The notes under the pieces: model-generated | What the model saw: the letters and a program-made list of their open reading frames with translations, nothing else | Told to the model about the DNA's origin: nothing | Database searches by the model: none | Program-made: the position numbers and the translations under genes | Assembly (NCBI RefSeq): GCF_001742745.1 | Contig: NZ_MJAK01000004.1 | Coordinates: forward strand, 1-64,000 | Source: Curtobacterium sp. ER1/6 | GTDB taxonomy: Bacteria; Actinomycetota; Actinomycetes; Actinomycetales; Microbacteriaceae | Reading direction: 5' to 3' | Length of the DNA stretch: 64,000 bases | In this document: piece after piece, positions 56,362 to 64,000 of the stretch | How positions within the stretch are numbered: the first letter of the stretch is position 1 | Layout: every line of letters starts with the position of its first letter

Positions 56362-57852
56362 ATGTCCATCGCACCCCACGCTCCTGCGGCGCCCAGCGTC
56401 CTCAGTGCACTCCGGTCACCCCGCCTGCTCACGCGCGAGGTCCTCGCCGGTGTCGTCACCGCGCTCGCCCTCATCCCCGAAGCGATCTCGTTCTCGGTCG
56501 TGGCCGGGGTCGATCCGGCCGTCGGGCTGTTCTCCAGCGTGGTGATCGCGGTCGTGATCTCGATCGTGGGCGGCCGCCCGGCGATGATCTCCGCGGCCGC
56601 GGGCTCCGTCGCGCTCGTCATCGCGCCGCTCGTCCGCGACCACGGCGTCGCCTACCTCGTCCCCGCCGTGGTGCTCGGCGGCGTGTTCCAGCTCGTGCTC
56701 GGGTTCCTCGGCGTGGCCCGGCTCATGCGGTTCATCCCGCGCAGCGTCAACGTCGCCTTCGTGAACGCCCTGGCCATCCTCATCTTCACCGCGCAGCTGC
56801 CGAACCTGCTCGGACCCGACGTCCCGTTCGTGGTGTGGCCGCTCACCGCGCTCGGCGTGGGCGTCATCATCGGCTTCCCGTTCCTGACCAAGGCCGTCCC
56901 CGCACCGCTGATCGCGGTCGTCGTGGTCACCACGATCACGATCGTCTTCGGGGTCGCGGTCCCGACCGTCGGCGACGAGGGGTCCCTGCCCACCGCGCTG
57001 CCCGGCTTCGGCGGCATCACCGTGCCCCTGTCCCTCGAGACCCTGCAGATCGTCGCACCGTACGCGTTCGGCGTCGCGATCGTCGGGCTCATCGAGACGC
57101 TCCTCACCGCGCAGCTCGTGGACTCGCTCACCGAGACCCGGTCGAGCGCGTGGCGCGAGTCGTGGGGCCAGGGGATCGCGAACATCGCCTCGGCCTTCTT
57201 CGGCGGGACCGGCGGATGCGCGATGATCGGGCAGACCGTCATCAACGTGAAGACCGCGGGGGCGCGGACACGGGTGTCGACCTTCGCGGCGGGTGCCTCG
57301 GTGCTGGTGCTGACGATCGTGCTCCACGACCTGGTCGCCCAGATCCCGATGGCCGCGCTGACCGCGGTGATGCTCATGGTGTGCGTCGCGACCTTCGACT
57401 GGCACAGCGTCCGTCCGCGCACCCTCGGGCGCATGCCGCTCGGCGAGACCGCGGTGATGGTGATCACGGTCGTGGTGGTCGTCGCGACCGACAACCTCGC
57501 GACCGGGGTCCTGGTCGGGGTCGTCGTCGCCGCGCTCGTCTTCGCCCGGCGGGCGGCGCACGTCGTGTCGGTCGTCCGCGAGCCTGTGCACGAGCACACC
57601 GTCCGCTACCGGGTCCGCGGAGCGTTGTTCTTCGCGTCCTCGAACGACCTCGTCACGCGGTTCTCGTACGCCGAGGACCCGGAGCGCGTGATCGTGGACC
57701 TGTCGGACGCGCACGTCTTCGACGCGAGCACGGTCGCGGCACTCGACGGCATCGAGCAGCGCTACGCGCGGCACGGCTCGACCGTCGAGGTGGTGAACCT
57801 CAACACCGGCTCGGTCGCGCTGCACGGCAGGCTCTCCGGCCGGCTCGGCTGA
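56362..57852 (+). CDS. SulP-family anion transporter with STAS domain
   Basis: 496 aa. About 12-14 hydrophobic segments with the SulP signature region [25 protein letters not shown] and the '[59 protein letters not shown]'-like core (one loop shortened here). A C-terminal STAS domain occupies about 410-496 ([21 protein letters not shown]). SulP proteins carry sulfate, bicarbonate or other anions; no Cys/sulfur gene is adjacent to decide. It is expected to be regulated by the adjacent MerR. Confidence 0.88.
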   Translation: [496 protein letters not shown]

Positions 57853-57924
57853 CCCGGCCGATGGGCTGTACGGTCGCACATCCGGTGAATCCGCTGTGGG
57901 GCGGGTGGTGACGGTGGAGCGACC

Positions 57925-57930
57925 TAGACT
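57925..57930 (+). promoter_or_regulatory. Leaderless -10 of the phosphatase-cytochrome c cluster
   Basis: TAGACT ends 7 nt before ATG 57938, placing the transcription start at the initiation codon. A -35 is not evident. Confidence 0.55.
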
Positions 57931-57937
57931 GGAACCC

Positions 57938-58594
57938 ATGCCCGCGACACGGATCCACCTCGTCCGGCACGGCGAGGTCCACAACCCGGGGCGAGTGCTC
58001 TACGGCCGACTGCCCGGCTTCGGCCTGAGCGAGCTCGGCACCCGGATGGCCGCCGCGTCGGCGACCGCGTGGCACGACGCCGGGGTCGACGTCCGCCGGA
58101 TCGTCGCCTCGCCGCTCCAGCGCACGCAGGAGTCCGCCGCACCGTGGGCCGCCGCGTACGGGCTCGACGTCACGCTCGACGAACGACTCATCGAGCCGAC
58201 CAACCGCTACGAGGGGCAGCGGCCCGGCTTCACCAAGCGCTCGATGGGCCGCCCGACCGAGTGGCCGTGGATCGCGAACCCGTTCCGCCCGAGCTGGGGC
58301 GAGGCGTACGAGTCCATCGCGTCCCGGATGCTCGCCGCGGTCACGTCGGCGTGGGAGAGCACGGACGGCGGCGACGTCGTCCTCGTCAGCCACCAGCTGC
58401 CCATCTGGACCGTGCACCGCAAGCTCGCGGGGGAGCCGCTCTGGCACGACCCGCGCAAGCGACGGTGCGACCTCTCCAGCATCACGACCCTCGAGCGTGT
58501 GCCCGCCACCTCGACCGGTCGCTTCACCGAGGTCGGGTACGCGGACCCGGCGCAGTCCCTGCGCGTGTCCGCCGTCGACGAAGGAGCAGTCTGA
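57938..58594 (+). CDS. Histidine phosphatase (phosphoglycerate mutase-like)
   Basis: 218 aa. RIHLVRHGEVHNPGRVLYGRLPGFGLSELG carries the catalytic RHG motif; VVLVSHQLPIW supplies the second His, and ASPLQRTQESAAPWA the phosphate Arg. It corresponds to the actinobacterial phosphomutase-like family found upstream of cytochrome c maturation genes. The substrate is unknown. TGATG overlap with resA makes it part of that operon. Confidence 0.85.
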   Translation: MPATRIHLVRHGEVHNPGRVLYGRLPGFGLSELGTRMAAASATAWHDAGVDVRRIVASPLQRTQESAAPWAAAYGLDVTLDERLIEPTNRYEGQRPGFTKRSMGRPTEWPWIANPFRPSWGEAYESIASRMLAAVTSAWESTDGGDVVLVSHQLPIWTVHRKLAGEPLWHDPRKRRCDLSSITTLERVPATSTGRFTEVGYADPAQSLRVSAVDEGAV

Positions 58595-59205
58595 TGCCCA
58601 CCCGGACCCGGTTCGCCACCCTCGCGGCGACGGCGGTGATCGCAGCCCTGGCGCTCGCCGGGTGCTCGTCGTCGAACGACGACCTGTCGCGGCAGTACGG
58701 CAGCGGCACGACCCAGAACTACATCTCCGGCACCGGCGCGGTGACCGAGGTCGCGGTGGACGAGCGGGCGGACCCGGTGGACTTCACGACGAAGGACACG
58801 AACGGCGACACCGTCTCGGCGAAGGCCCTGCGCGGCAAGGTCGTCGTCCTCAACTTCTGGTACGCCGGCTGCCCGCCGTGCCGTGCCGAGGCGAAGTACC
58901 TGAACCAGGTGCGCGACGAGCACGCGGACGACGACGTGGCCTTCGTCGGCGTCAACGTCCGCGACGAGGAAGGGACGGCGGCGGCGTTCGAGCGGACCTT
59001 CGGCGTCGACTACCCGACCGTGCTCGACGCCCGTGACGGCACGGTGCAGCTGGCGCTGTCCGGCCAGATCGCCCCGAACGCGGTGCCGGCGACGATCGTC
59101 CTCGACAAGCAGGGCCGGGTCGCCGCACGCGTCCTCGGTGCGATCGACGGGAAGAGCATCCTCGACACCCTGGTCACCGACGAGCTCTCCGGCAAGGCGT
59201 CCTGA
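58594..59205 (+). CDS. resA: ResA/TlpA-type thiol-disulfide lipoprotein
   Basis: 203 aa. The lipobox ALAGC (Cys24) anchors it outside the membrane. The thioredoxin fold has CPPC at residues 93-96 (NFWYAGCPPCRAEA) and a cis-Pro after NAVPAT. It reduces apocytochrome c haem-site cysteines before haem attachment, receiving electrons from CcdA next door. AAGGAG precedes the ATG. Order phosphatase-resA-ccdA-resB-ccsB matches the System II cluster of actinobacteria. Confidence 0.92.
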   Translation: MPTRTRFATLAATAVIAALALAGCSSSNDDLSRQYGSGTTQNYISGTGAVTEVAVDERADPVDFTTKDTNGDTVSAKALRGKVVVLNFWYAGCPPCRAEAKYLNQVRDEHADDDVAFVGVNVRDEEGTAAAFERTFGVDYPTVLDARDGTVQLALSGQIAPNAVPATIVLDKQGRVAARVLGAIDGKSILDTLVTDELSGKAS

Positions 59206-59208
59206 CCC

Positions 59209-59949
59209 GTGCCCGGCAACCCCTTCGCCGACGCGATCCTGAGCGGCCAGATGCTGGTGGCGCTCCCCGTCGCCGCACTCGCCGGGCTCGTCTCGTTCCT
59301 GTCCCCGTGCGTGCTGCCCCTGGTGCCCGGCTACCTCGGGTACGTCGGCGGCATCGCCGAGGGCGGGCAGCGTCGCGGTCGGGTCGTGCTCGGGGTGCTC
59401 CTGTTCGTGCTCGGCTTCACCGCCGTGTTCGTGGCGTACACCACGGTGTTCGGCGCGCTCGGGTTCTGGCTGGTCCGCTGGCGTGACCTCATCACGCAGG
59501 TGCTCGGCATCGTCGTGATCGCGATGGGCCTCGTGTTCGTCGGTCGGTTCACGTTCCTGCAGCGCACGATCAAGCCGTCGTGGACGCCCGCGACCGGGCT
59601 CGTCGGCGCCCCGCTGCTCGGCATCGTGTTCGGGCTCGGCTGGACCCCGTGCCTCGGCCCGACCCTCGCCGCGATCAACCTGCTCAGCGTCCAGTCGGGC
59701 AGTGCGTGGCAGGGGATGTGGCTCGGCGTCGCCTACTGCCTCGGCCTCGGGATCCCGTTCGTCCTCGTCGCCCTCGGCGCGGGCTGGGCGACCGGTGCGA
59801 TCCGCGCCGTGAAGCGCCACATGCGCACCGTCAACATCATCGGAGGAGCGATCCTGATCGTCATCGGTCTGCTCATGGTCACCGGCATCTGGTCGGCCGT
59901 CATGTCGAGCGTGGGGGCGGTGATCCAGAGCTTTGTCCCCGCGGTCTGA
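59209..59949 (+). CDS. ccdA: Cytochrome c biogenesis protein CcdA
   Basis: 246 aa with six hydrophobic helices. The two redox cysteines sit in LSPCVLPLVPGYLGYVGG (helix 1) and GWTPCLGPTL (helix 4). It carries reducing power from cytosolic thioredoxin to ResA. GTG start 3 nt after resA; the end overlaps the resB start if TTG 59933 is used. Confidence 0.94.
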   Translation: MPGNPFADAILSGQMLVALPVAALAGLVSFLSPCVLPLVPGYLGYVGGIAEGGQRRGRVVLGVLLFVLGFTAVFVAYTTVFGALGFWLVRWRDLITQVLGIVVIAMGLVFVGRFTFLQRTIKPSWTPATGLVGAPLLGIVFGLGWTPCLGPTLAAINLLSVQSGSAWQGMWLGVAYCLGLGIPFVLVALGAGWATGAIRAVKRHMRTVNIIGGAILIVIGLLMVTGIWSAVMSSVGAVIQSFVPAV

Positions 59950-61696
59950 GCACGACACCACGCCCGCCGGCACGGACGCCGGTCCGGCGCCCGTCGACGA
60001 CACGACCTCCGGCGGCGACCCGATGCGGCCGTCCGACCACGTCGACAGCGCAGCCCCGGCGGTCTCCGGCGACGACGGGGGCGTGACCCAGCCGAAGCTC
60101 GGCTTCGTCGGGTCGCTGCGCTTCGCCTGGCGGCAACTGACGAGCATGCGCACGGCGCTGTTCCTGCTCATGCTGCTCGCCCTCGCGGCCATCCCGGGCT
60201 CGCTCGTCCCGCAGCGCACGGCAGACCCGAACGGAGTGGTCCAGTACAAGTCGGACCACCCGCAGCTCTTCCCGGTGCTCGACGCGCTCCAGGTCTTCGA
60301 CACCTACACCTCGGTGTGGTTCTCGGCGATCTACCTGCTGCTCTTCGTCTCGCTCATCGGATGCATCGTCCCGCGGACGAAGCACCACTGGCAGGCGCTC
60401 CGGACGCGCCCGCCGCGGACCCCGGTGCGACTCGGCCGCCTGGCGGGCTACCGGTCCGTGCCGGTGGACGCCGACGCGCTGACCGCACCCGCCACCCGCG
60501 CGAGCGGTGCGACGGACGCGGCCACGAGCCTCCCGTCCGTCGACCACGCCGTGACGCGTGCCATGGCGCTCCTGAAGCGCTCCGGCTACCGCGTCGAGCG
60601 GTTCGGCGACTCGGTGAGCGCGGAGCGCGGCTACCTGCGTGAGACCGGCAACCTCGTCTTCCACGCGGCGCTGGTCGGCGTGCTCGTCGCGGTGGGTCTC
60701 GGCGGTGGCTTCAGCTACACCGGGCAGCGACTGCTCGTCGAGGGGCAGACGTTCTCGAACGTCCTCGGATCGTACGACTCGTTCAACCCGGGTCGGTGGT
60801 TCCGGCAGACGGACCTGCAGGGCTACAACCTGACGCTCGACAAGTTCACGACCACGTACGAGGAGAAGAACCTCGACGCACTCGGCCAGGCGCTCGACTA
60901 CTCGGCGACCGTCACGAGCCAGGAGAAGGGGCAGGCCGCGGAGACCAGCCGCATCGGGGTGAACGACCCGCTCGCCGTGGGCGGCACGAACGTCTACCTG
61001 CTCGGCAACGGCTACGCCATGCAGGTCACCGTCCGCGACGGGCAGGGGAACGTCGCGTTCCAGGACGTCGTGCCCTTCCTGCCGGAGGACGCGAACTACA
61101 CGTCGACGGGTGTGCTCAAGGTGCCCGACGCGAAGCCGTCGCAGCTCGGCATGGTCGGCTTCTTCTACCCGACGGCGTCGAAGCTCTCGACCGGGGCGTT
61201 CGCGAGCGCCTACCCGGACGCGCAGAACCCGCTCCTGACGCTGCAGGTGTACCGCGGCGACCTCGGGCTCGACAGCGGGGTCCCGCAGAGCGTGTACTCG
61301 CTCGACACCAGCGGCCTCGAGCAGATCGCCGGACGGCAGTCGTCGACGGCGAGCATCGAGCTCAAGCCCGGTCAGACGAAGACCCTGCCCGACGGCACCG
61401 GCTCGATCACGTTCGACGGGGTGAAGCGCTACGTCTCGCTCGACGTGCACCACGACCCGTCGCAGGCGTACGTCGCGGGCTTCGCGCTGCTCTCCACCCT
61501 CGGCCTGCTCGTGTCGCTGTTCGTCCCGCGCCGCCGCGTGTGGGTGAAGGCCGTCCCGCGCCGCGGTGCGGAGCACGGCGAGTACGACCTGGAGTACGCC
61601 GGCCTGGCGCGAGGCGAGGACCCCAACCTCGAGCGCGCCGTCGACGACATCGCCCGCCGGCACCTGTCGGACCTCGGAGTTAGGATTCCTGCGTGA
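59933..61696 (+). CDS. resB: Cytochrome c synthesis protein ResB
   Basis: 587 aa from TTG 59933 (overlapping ccdA by 17 nt); ATG 60023 would give 557 aa and is possible, since the first 50 residues are disordered. About three N-terminal transmembrane helices (FLLMLLALAAIPGSLVPQR; SVWFSAIYLLLFVSLIGC), one near 240, a large extracytoplasmic domain (about 265-510) and a final helix match Ccs1/ResB. With CcsB it forms the System II haem-export/lyase complex. Confidence 0.92.
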   Translation: MSPRSEHDTTPAGTDAGPAPVDDTTSGGDPMRPSDHVDSAAPAVSGDDGGVTQPKLGFVGSLRFAWRQLTSMRTALFLLMLLALAAIPGSLVPQRTADPNGVVQYKSDHPQLFPVLDALQVFDTYTSVWFSAIYLLLFVSLIGCIVPRTKHHWQALRTRPPRTPVRLGRLAGYRSVPVDADALTAPATRASGATDAATSLPSVDHAVTRAMALLKRSGYRVERFGDSVSAERGYLRETGNLVFHAALVGVLVAVGLGGGFSYTGQRLLVEGQTFSNVLGSYDSFNPGRWFRQTDLQGYNLTLDKFTTTYEEKNLDALGQALDYSATVTSQEKGQAAETSRIGVNDPLAVGGTNVYLLGNGYAMQVTVRDGQGNVAFQDVVPFLPEDANYTSTGVLKVPDAKPSQLGMVGFFYPTASKLSTGAFASAYPDAQNPLLTLQVYRGDLGLDSGVPQSVYSLDTSGLEQIAGRQSSTASIELKPGQTKTLPDGTGSITFDGVKRYVSLDVHHDPSQAYVAGFALLSTLGLLVSLFVPRRRVWVKAVPRRGAEHGEYDLEYAGLARGEDPNLERAVDDIARRHLSDLGVRIPA

Positions 61697-62682
61697 ACGA
61701 CATGACGACGAACCTGGCGACCTACTCGGTCGTGCTGACGTACTCGGCCATGGCGGTCTACGTCATCGCGTTCATCTCGTTCGCGCTCGACATGGCCAAG
61801 CGTGCGGGTCAGGTGACGGCGGCTGCCGGTGCCGGTGCCGCAGCGCCGGAGGAGCGGACCGTGGCGACCGTCCAGGGCGGGACCGTCGTGCTCGAGAAGG
61901 TCGGCACCACCTCCGGTCGGTCCGGCGGTGGCGGCACGAAGTTCGAGCGGGTCGGCATGGCGATGACGATCCTCGCGCTGGTCCTGCACGTCGCGGCCAC
62001 CGTGCTGCGGGGCATCGCCGCGGACCGTGTGCCGTGGGGCAACATGTTCGAGTTCTCGCTGACCGGCACGGCGCTCATCACGCTGATCTTCTTGCTGGTG
62101 CAGCTCTGGCAGAACCTGAAGTTCCTCGGTGTCTTCATCACGGGCCTGACGATCATCCTGCTCGGCATCGCGACCGTGAACTACTGGGTCCCGGTCGTCC
62201 CGCTGCAGCCCGCGCTCCAGTCCTACTGGCTCGTCATCCACGTCTTCGTGGCGATCGCCGGCACCGGCTTCTTCGCGCTCGGCGCCGGGCTCGCGGTGGC
62301 GCAGCTCGTCCAGACCTACCGACAGGGCCGCCCGGTGTCCAAGCAGCTCCGCTTCATGGAGACGCTGCCGGACGCCGACCGGCTCGAGGTCCTGACCTAC
62401 CGTGTCGTCCTGGTCGGCTTCGTGCTGTGGACCTTCACGCTCATCGCCGGCGCCGTCTGGGCCGAGCGTGCGTGGGGCCGCTACTGGGGCTGGGACACCA
62501 AGGAGGTCTGGACCTTCATCATCTGGGTCGTCTACGCCGGGTACATCCACGCTCGCGCGACGCGCGGCTGGCGCGGCGCCCGCTCGTCGTGGCTGGCACT
62601 CATCGGCTTCGCCGCGGTGATGTTCAACTTCTCCGTCGTCAACGTCTTCTTCAAGGGCCTGCACAGCTACTCGGGCCTGTGA
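61693..62682 (+). CDS. ccsB: Cytochrome c biogenesis protein CcsB/CcsA (haem handling)
   Basis: 329 aa, about eight transmembrane helices. The haem-binding WWD-type motif is GRYWGWDTKEVWTFIIW, and conserved flanking histidines appear in LVIHVFVAIA, ALVLHVAAT and YAGYIHARA. A Gly/Ala-rich cytosolic linker (about residues 37-83) separates helix 1 from the rest. GTGA overlap with resB; TAGGAT also ends 6 nt before the GTG, a possible internal leaderless promoter. Last gene of the cluster, followed by a palindromic terminator. Confidence 0.93.
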   Translation: MNDMTTNLATYSVVLTYSAMAVYVIAFISFALDMAKRAGQVTAAAGAGAAAPEERTVATVQGGTVVLEKVGTTSGRSGGGGTKFERVGMAMTILALVLHVAATVLRGIAADRVPWGNMFEFSLTGTALITLIFLLVQLWQNLKFLGVFITGLTIILLGIATVNYWVPVVPLQPALQSYWLVIHVFVAIAGTGFFALGAGLAVAQLVQTYRQGRPVSKQLRFMETLPDADRLEVLTYRVVLVGFVLWTFTLIAGAVWAERAWGRYWGWDTKEVWTFIIWVVYAGYIHARATRGWRGARSSWLALIGFAAVMFNFSVVNVFFKGLHSYSGL

Positions 62683-62702
62683 GTCGCTGAGCACGGCACG
62701 AC

Positions 62703-62754
62703 ACGACGGACGGGAGGCGCGGTGCCAGCTGGCACCGCGCCTCCCGTCCGTCGT
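62703..62754. terminator. Dispersed palindromic element, copy 7 (convergent junction)
   Basis: A perfect 52-bp palindrome (26-bp arms, core GACGGACGGGAGGCGCGG) lies 20 nt past ccsB and touches the menC stop codon (TCA at 62754-62756). Likely a shared bidirectional terminator. Confidence 0.74.
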
Positions 62755-63743
62755 CAGGCCGCGGCGAGCAGCGCGTGCACGCGCGCGAGCCGCGTCAGCC
62801 ACCACGCCGTCCGCTCCGGCGACGCCGCGTTCCGCTCCAGCAGGTCCCGCGAGACCTCGACACGCCGGACCGGCACCCGCCCGGCGACGGGCAGCAGCGG
62901 CGACGCGGCGACGTCGGACGCGAACATCGCCGCCGTCCCGAGCCCGGCCGCGTAGCCGGGGGTCATCGCGGCCGCCGCGAGGAACGCCCCGATGCCGAGT
63001 CCGACCGACGTGTCCAGCGCGCTGGACACCACGCACGGCAGGCCCGCGTCCGCGACCACGGCCTGCGCCGCGATCACGCCACCGAGCGGTTGCGCCTTCA
63101 CGACGAGCACGTCGGCGGCTCCCGCGCGCGCGACGGCGAGGGGGTCGGCGGCCTTCCGCACGCTCTCGTCCGCGGCGATCGGCACGCCGAGCCCGGCGGT
63201 GCGCGAGCGCAGGGCCGCGAGCTCCGGCACGGTCCGACAGGGCTGCTCGGCGTACTGCAGGCCGTGGGGCGCGAGTCGCTCGAGGGCCCGGGTGGCCTCG
63301 TCGACGCTCCAGAGTCCGTTCGCGTCGACCCGGACGTGTGCGTCGGCACCCATCACCCGGCGGACCTCGGCCACCCGGGCGACGTCGTCGTCGACGGTCG
63401 TGCCGGGTTCGGCGACCTTGACCTTCGCGGTCGTGCAGCCGGGGTAGCGGGCGAGGAGCCCGGCGACCTCGTCGGGGGCGACCGCGGGCACGGTGGCGTT
63501 GACGGGCACCGAGTCGGCGGCCGGCTCGTGGTCGGTCCACCCGAAGTCGACCGTGGCGCGGAGCCAGGCGGCGGCCTCGGCGTCGTCGTACTCGACGAAC
63601 GGCGAGAACTCCGTCCAGCCGGCGGGGCCGCGCAGGACGAGGGCCTCGCGGACGGTGATGCCACGGAACCGCACGCGCATCGGCAGGGCCACGACGTGGG
63701 CGTCGGCGGTCAGGTCGTCGAGGTCGGGGAGGTCGGGGAGCAC
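62754..63743 (-). CDS. menC: o-Succinylbenzoate synthase MenC
   Basis: 329 aa enolase-superfamily enzyme that dehydrates SHCHC to o-succinylbenzoate in menaquinone synthesis. The catalytic lysines are in TTAKVKVAEPG and VVKAQPLGGV; metal ligands are in HVRVDANGLW (Asp), YAEQPC (Glu) and PIAADESVRK (Asp/Glu). GTG start at 63743. The start of another gene lies divergently at 63923. Confidence 0.88.
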   Translation of the reverse strand: MLPDLPDLDDLTADAHVVALPMRVRFRGITVREALVLRGPAGWTEFSPFVEYDDAEAAAWLRATVDFGWTDHEPAADSVPVNATVPAVAPDEVAGLLARYPGCTTAKVKVAEPGTTVDDDVARVAEVRRVMGADAHVRVDANGLWSVDEATRALERLAPHGLQYAEQPCRTVPELAALRSRTAGLGVPIAADESVRKAADPLAVARAGAADVLVVKAQPLGGVIAAQAVVADAGLPCVVSSALDTSVGLGIGAFLAAAAMTPGYAAGLGTAAMFASDVAASPLLPVAGRVPVRRVEVSRDLLERNAASPERTAWWLTRLARVHALLAAA

Positions 63744-63838
63744 ACCCCATCATCACCCGCGCGGTGGGGGTCGGTGCCACCGCGACGGCACCCAGCGCTC
63801 GCGCCGACACCTCGGAGCCGACCGCCAGGGCCGGGCAC

Positions 63839-63844
63839 TAGCAT
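63839..63844 (+). promoter_or_regulatory. Candidate -10 for the gene at the window edge
   Basis: TAGCAT lies about 79 nt before the GTG at 63923. The remaining 63744-63922 gap shows nothing else I can identify. Confidence 0.35.
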
Positions 63845-63922
63845 GCACCGGTCGGCCCAGCGTCGGCGGTGCCGCGGGAGGTCGTGGCACGGACGTGTGG
63901 CGACCGAGGAGAGGGAGGGCCG

Positions 63923-64000
63923 GTGGCGTCGGATCCGCAGCAGCGTGGCCAGCGAGCCGCCCGCCCGGCGTCGGACGACCCCGCGACCGCCCAGCAGCGA
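63923..64000 (+). CDS. Partial CDS at the window end (5' part only)
   Basis: Open from GTG 63923 to the last base: 26 codons of polar, Arg/Ala/Gln-rich sequence (MASDPQQRGQRAARPASDDP). AGGGAGG lies four to five bases upstream, a good ribosome site. The identity cannot be told. By analogy with other actinobacterial men loci it might be menD, but nothing in the visible residues shows this. Confidence 0.45.
   Translation, partial: MASDPQQRGQRAARPASDDPATAQQR

Noticed and set aside
60515-60545. GCCTCCCGTCCGTCGACC inside resB as a further palindromic-element copy
   Set aside because: Only one arm is present and no complementary arm lies nearby; chance or a decayed half-copy.

Overview
This window reads as a high-GC (roughly 70% or more by eye) actinobacterial chromosome. 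It is probably from Microbacteriaceae, possibly near Curtobacterium. That placement is inferred from gene content: the LysR-type substrate-binding protein paired with DUF5997, a bS22-type 32-residue ribosomal peptide, an archaeal-type AspRS, the resA-ccdA-resB-ccsB cytochrome c cluster, a LAXTG-type sorting signal, and many leaderless GTG/ATG starts. Coding density is high. I see no insertion sequence, prophage, tRNA, rRNA or CRISPR array.

Layout. 0.3-3 kb: metQ-metN-metI methionine importer (minus). 3-7 kb: 2H phosphoesterase, alditol oxidase, DHA2 MFS pump, acylphosphatase. 7-13 kb: NAD de novo operon nrtR-nadA-nadB-nadC plus a cysteine desulfurase. 13-15 kb: hairpin-rich gap, glycosylase-like protein, FMN reductase, aroQ. 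15-22 kb: sodium symporter with a small membrane partner, VOC protein, 3-methyladenine glycosylase, GNAT, LysR-substrate protein/DUF5997, Lrp regulator, ElaA-type GNAT. 22-29 kb: a cell-envelope block with a Pro/Ala-rich secreted protein, a seven-repeat chaplin-like LAXTG surface protein, a membrane esterase and an MprF-like protein. 29.3-31.4 kb: FMN riboswitch and ribE-ribB-ribH. 31.4-41.9 kb: TetR/membrane pair, an oxidoreductase fusion between a TetR and a LacI regulator, an MFS exporter with a 30-bp operator palindrome, flavin reductase, sodA, TetR, PfkB kinase. 41.9-50 kb: serine hydrolase, photolyase, MarR, an OmpR-type regulator with a long leader and upstream peptide, upp, tadA, CDF transporter, proC. 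50-58 kb: Trk potassium uptake, ArsR, BldC-type HTH, bS22, glutaredoxin-like protein, Dabb protein, aspS, MerR/SulP pair. 58-62.7 kb: phosphatase-resA-ccdA-resB-ccsB. 62.7-64 kb: menC and the start of a further gene.

Cross-cutting structure. Seven intergenic gaps hold a strongly palindromic terminator-like element with the same core (GACGGACGGGAGGCGCGG and its complement); an eighth, variant copy lies in frame inside nadB. About ten genes have a -10-like hexamer ending only 6-8 nt before the start codon, the spacing expected of leaderless mRNAs. Several regulators sit beside clear inverted repeats: NrtR, a TetR with twin operators, a MerR with a 19-bp-spacer promoter, and an unidentified regulator of the second MFS pump. 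The most unusual items are the cysteine-free multi-repeat chaplin-like protein, the shared-core palindrome family, the 33-codon upstream ORF before the OmpR-type regulator, and a structured leader before marR-phr.
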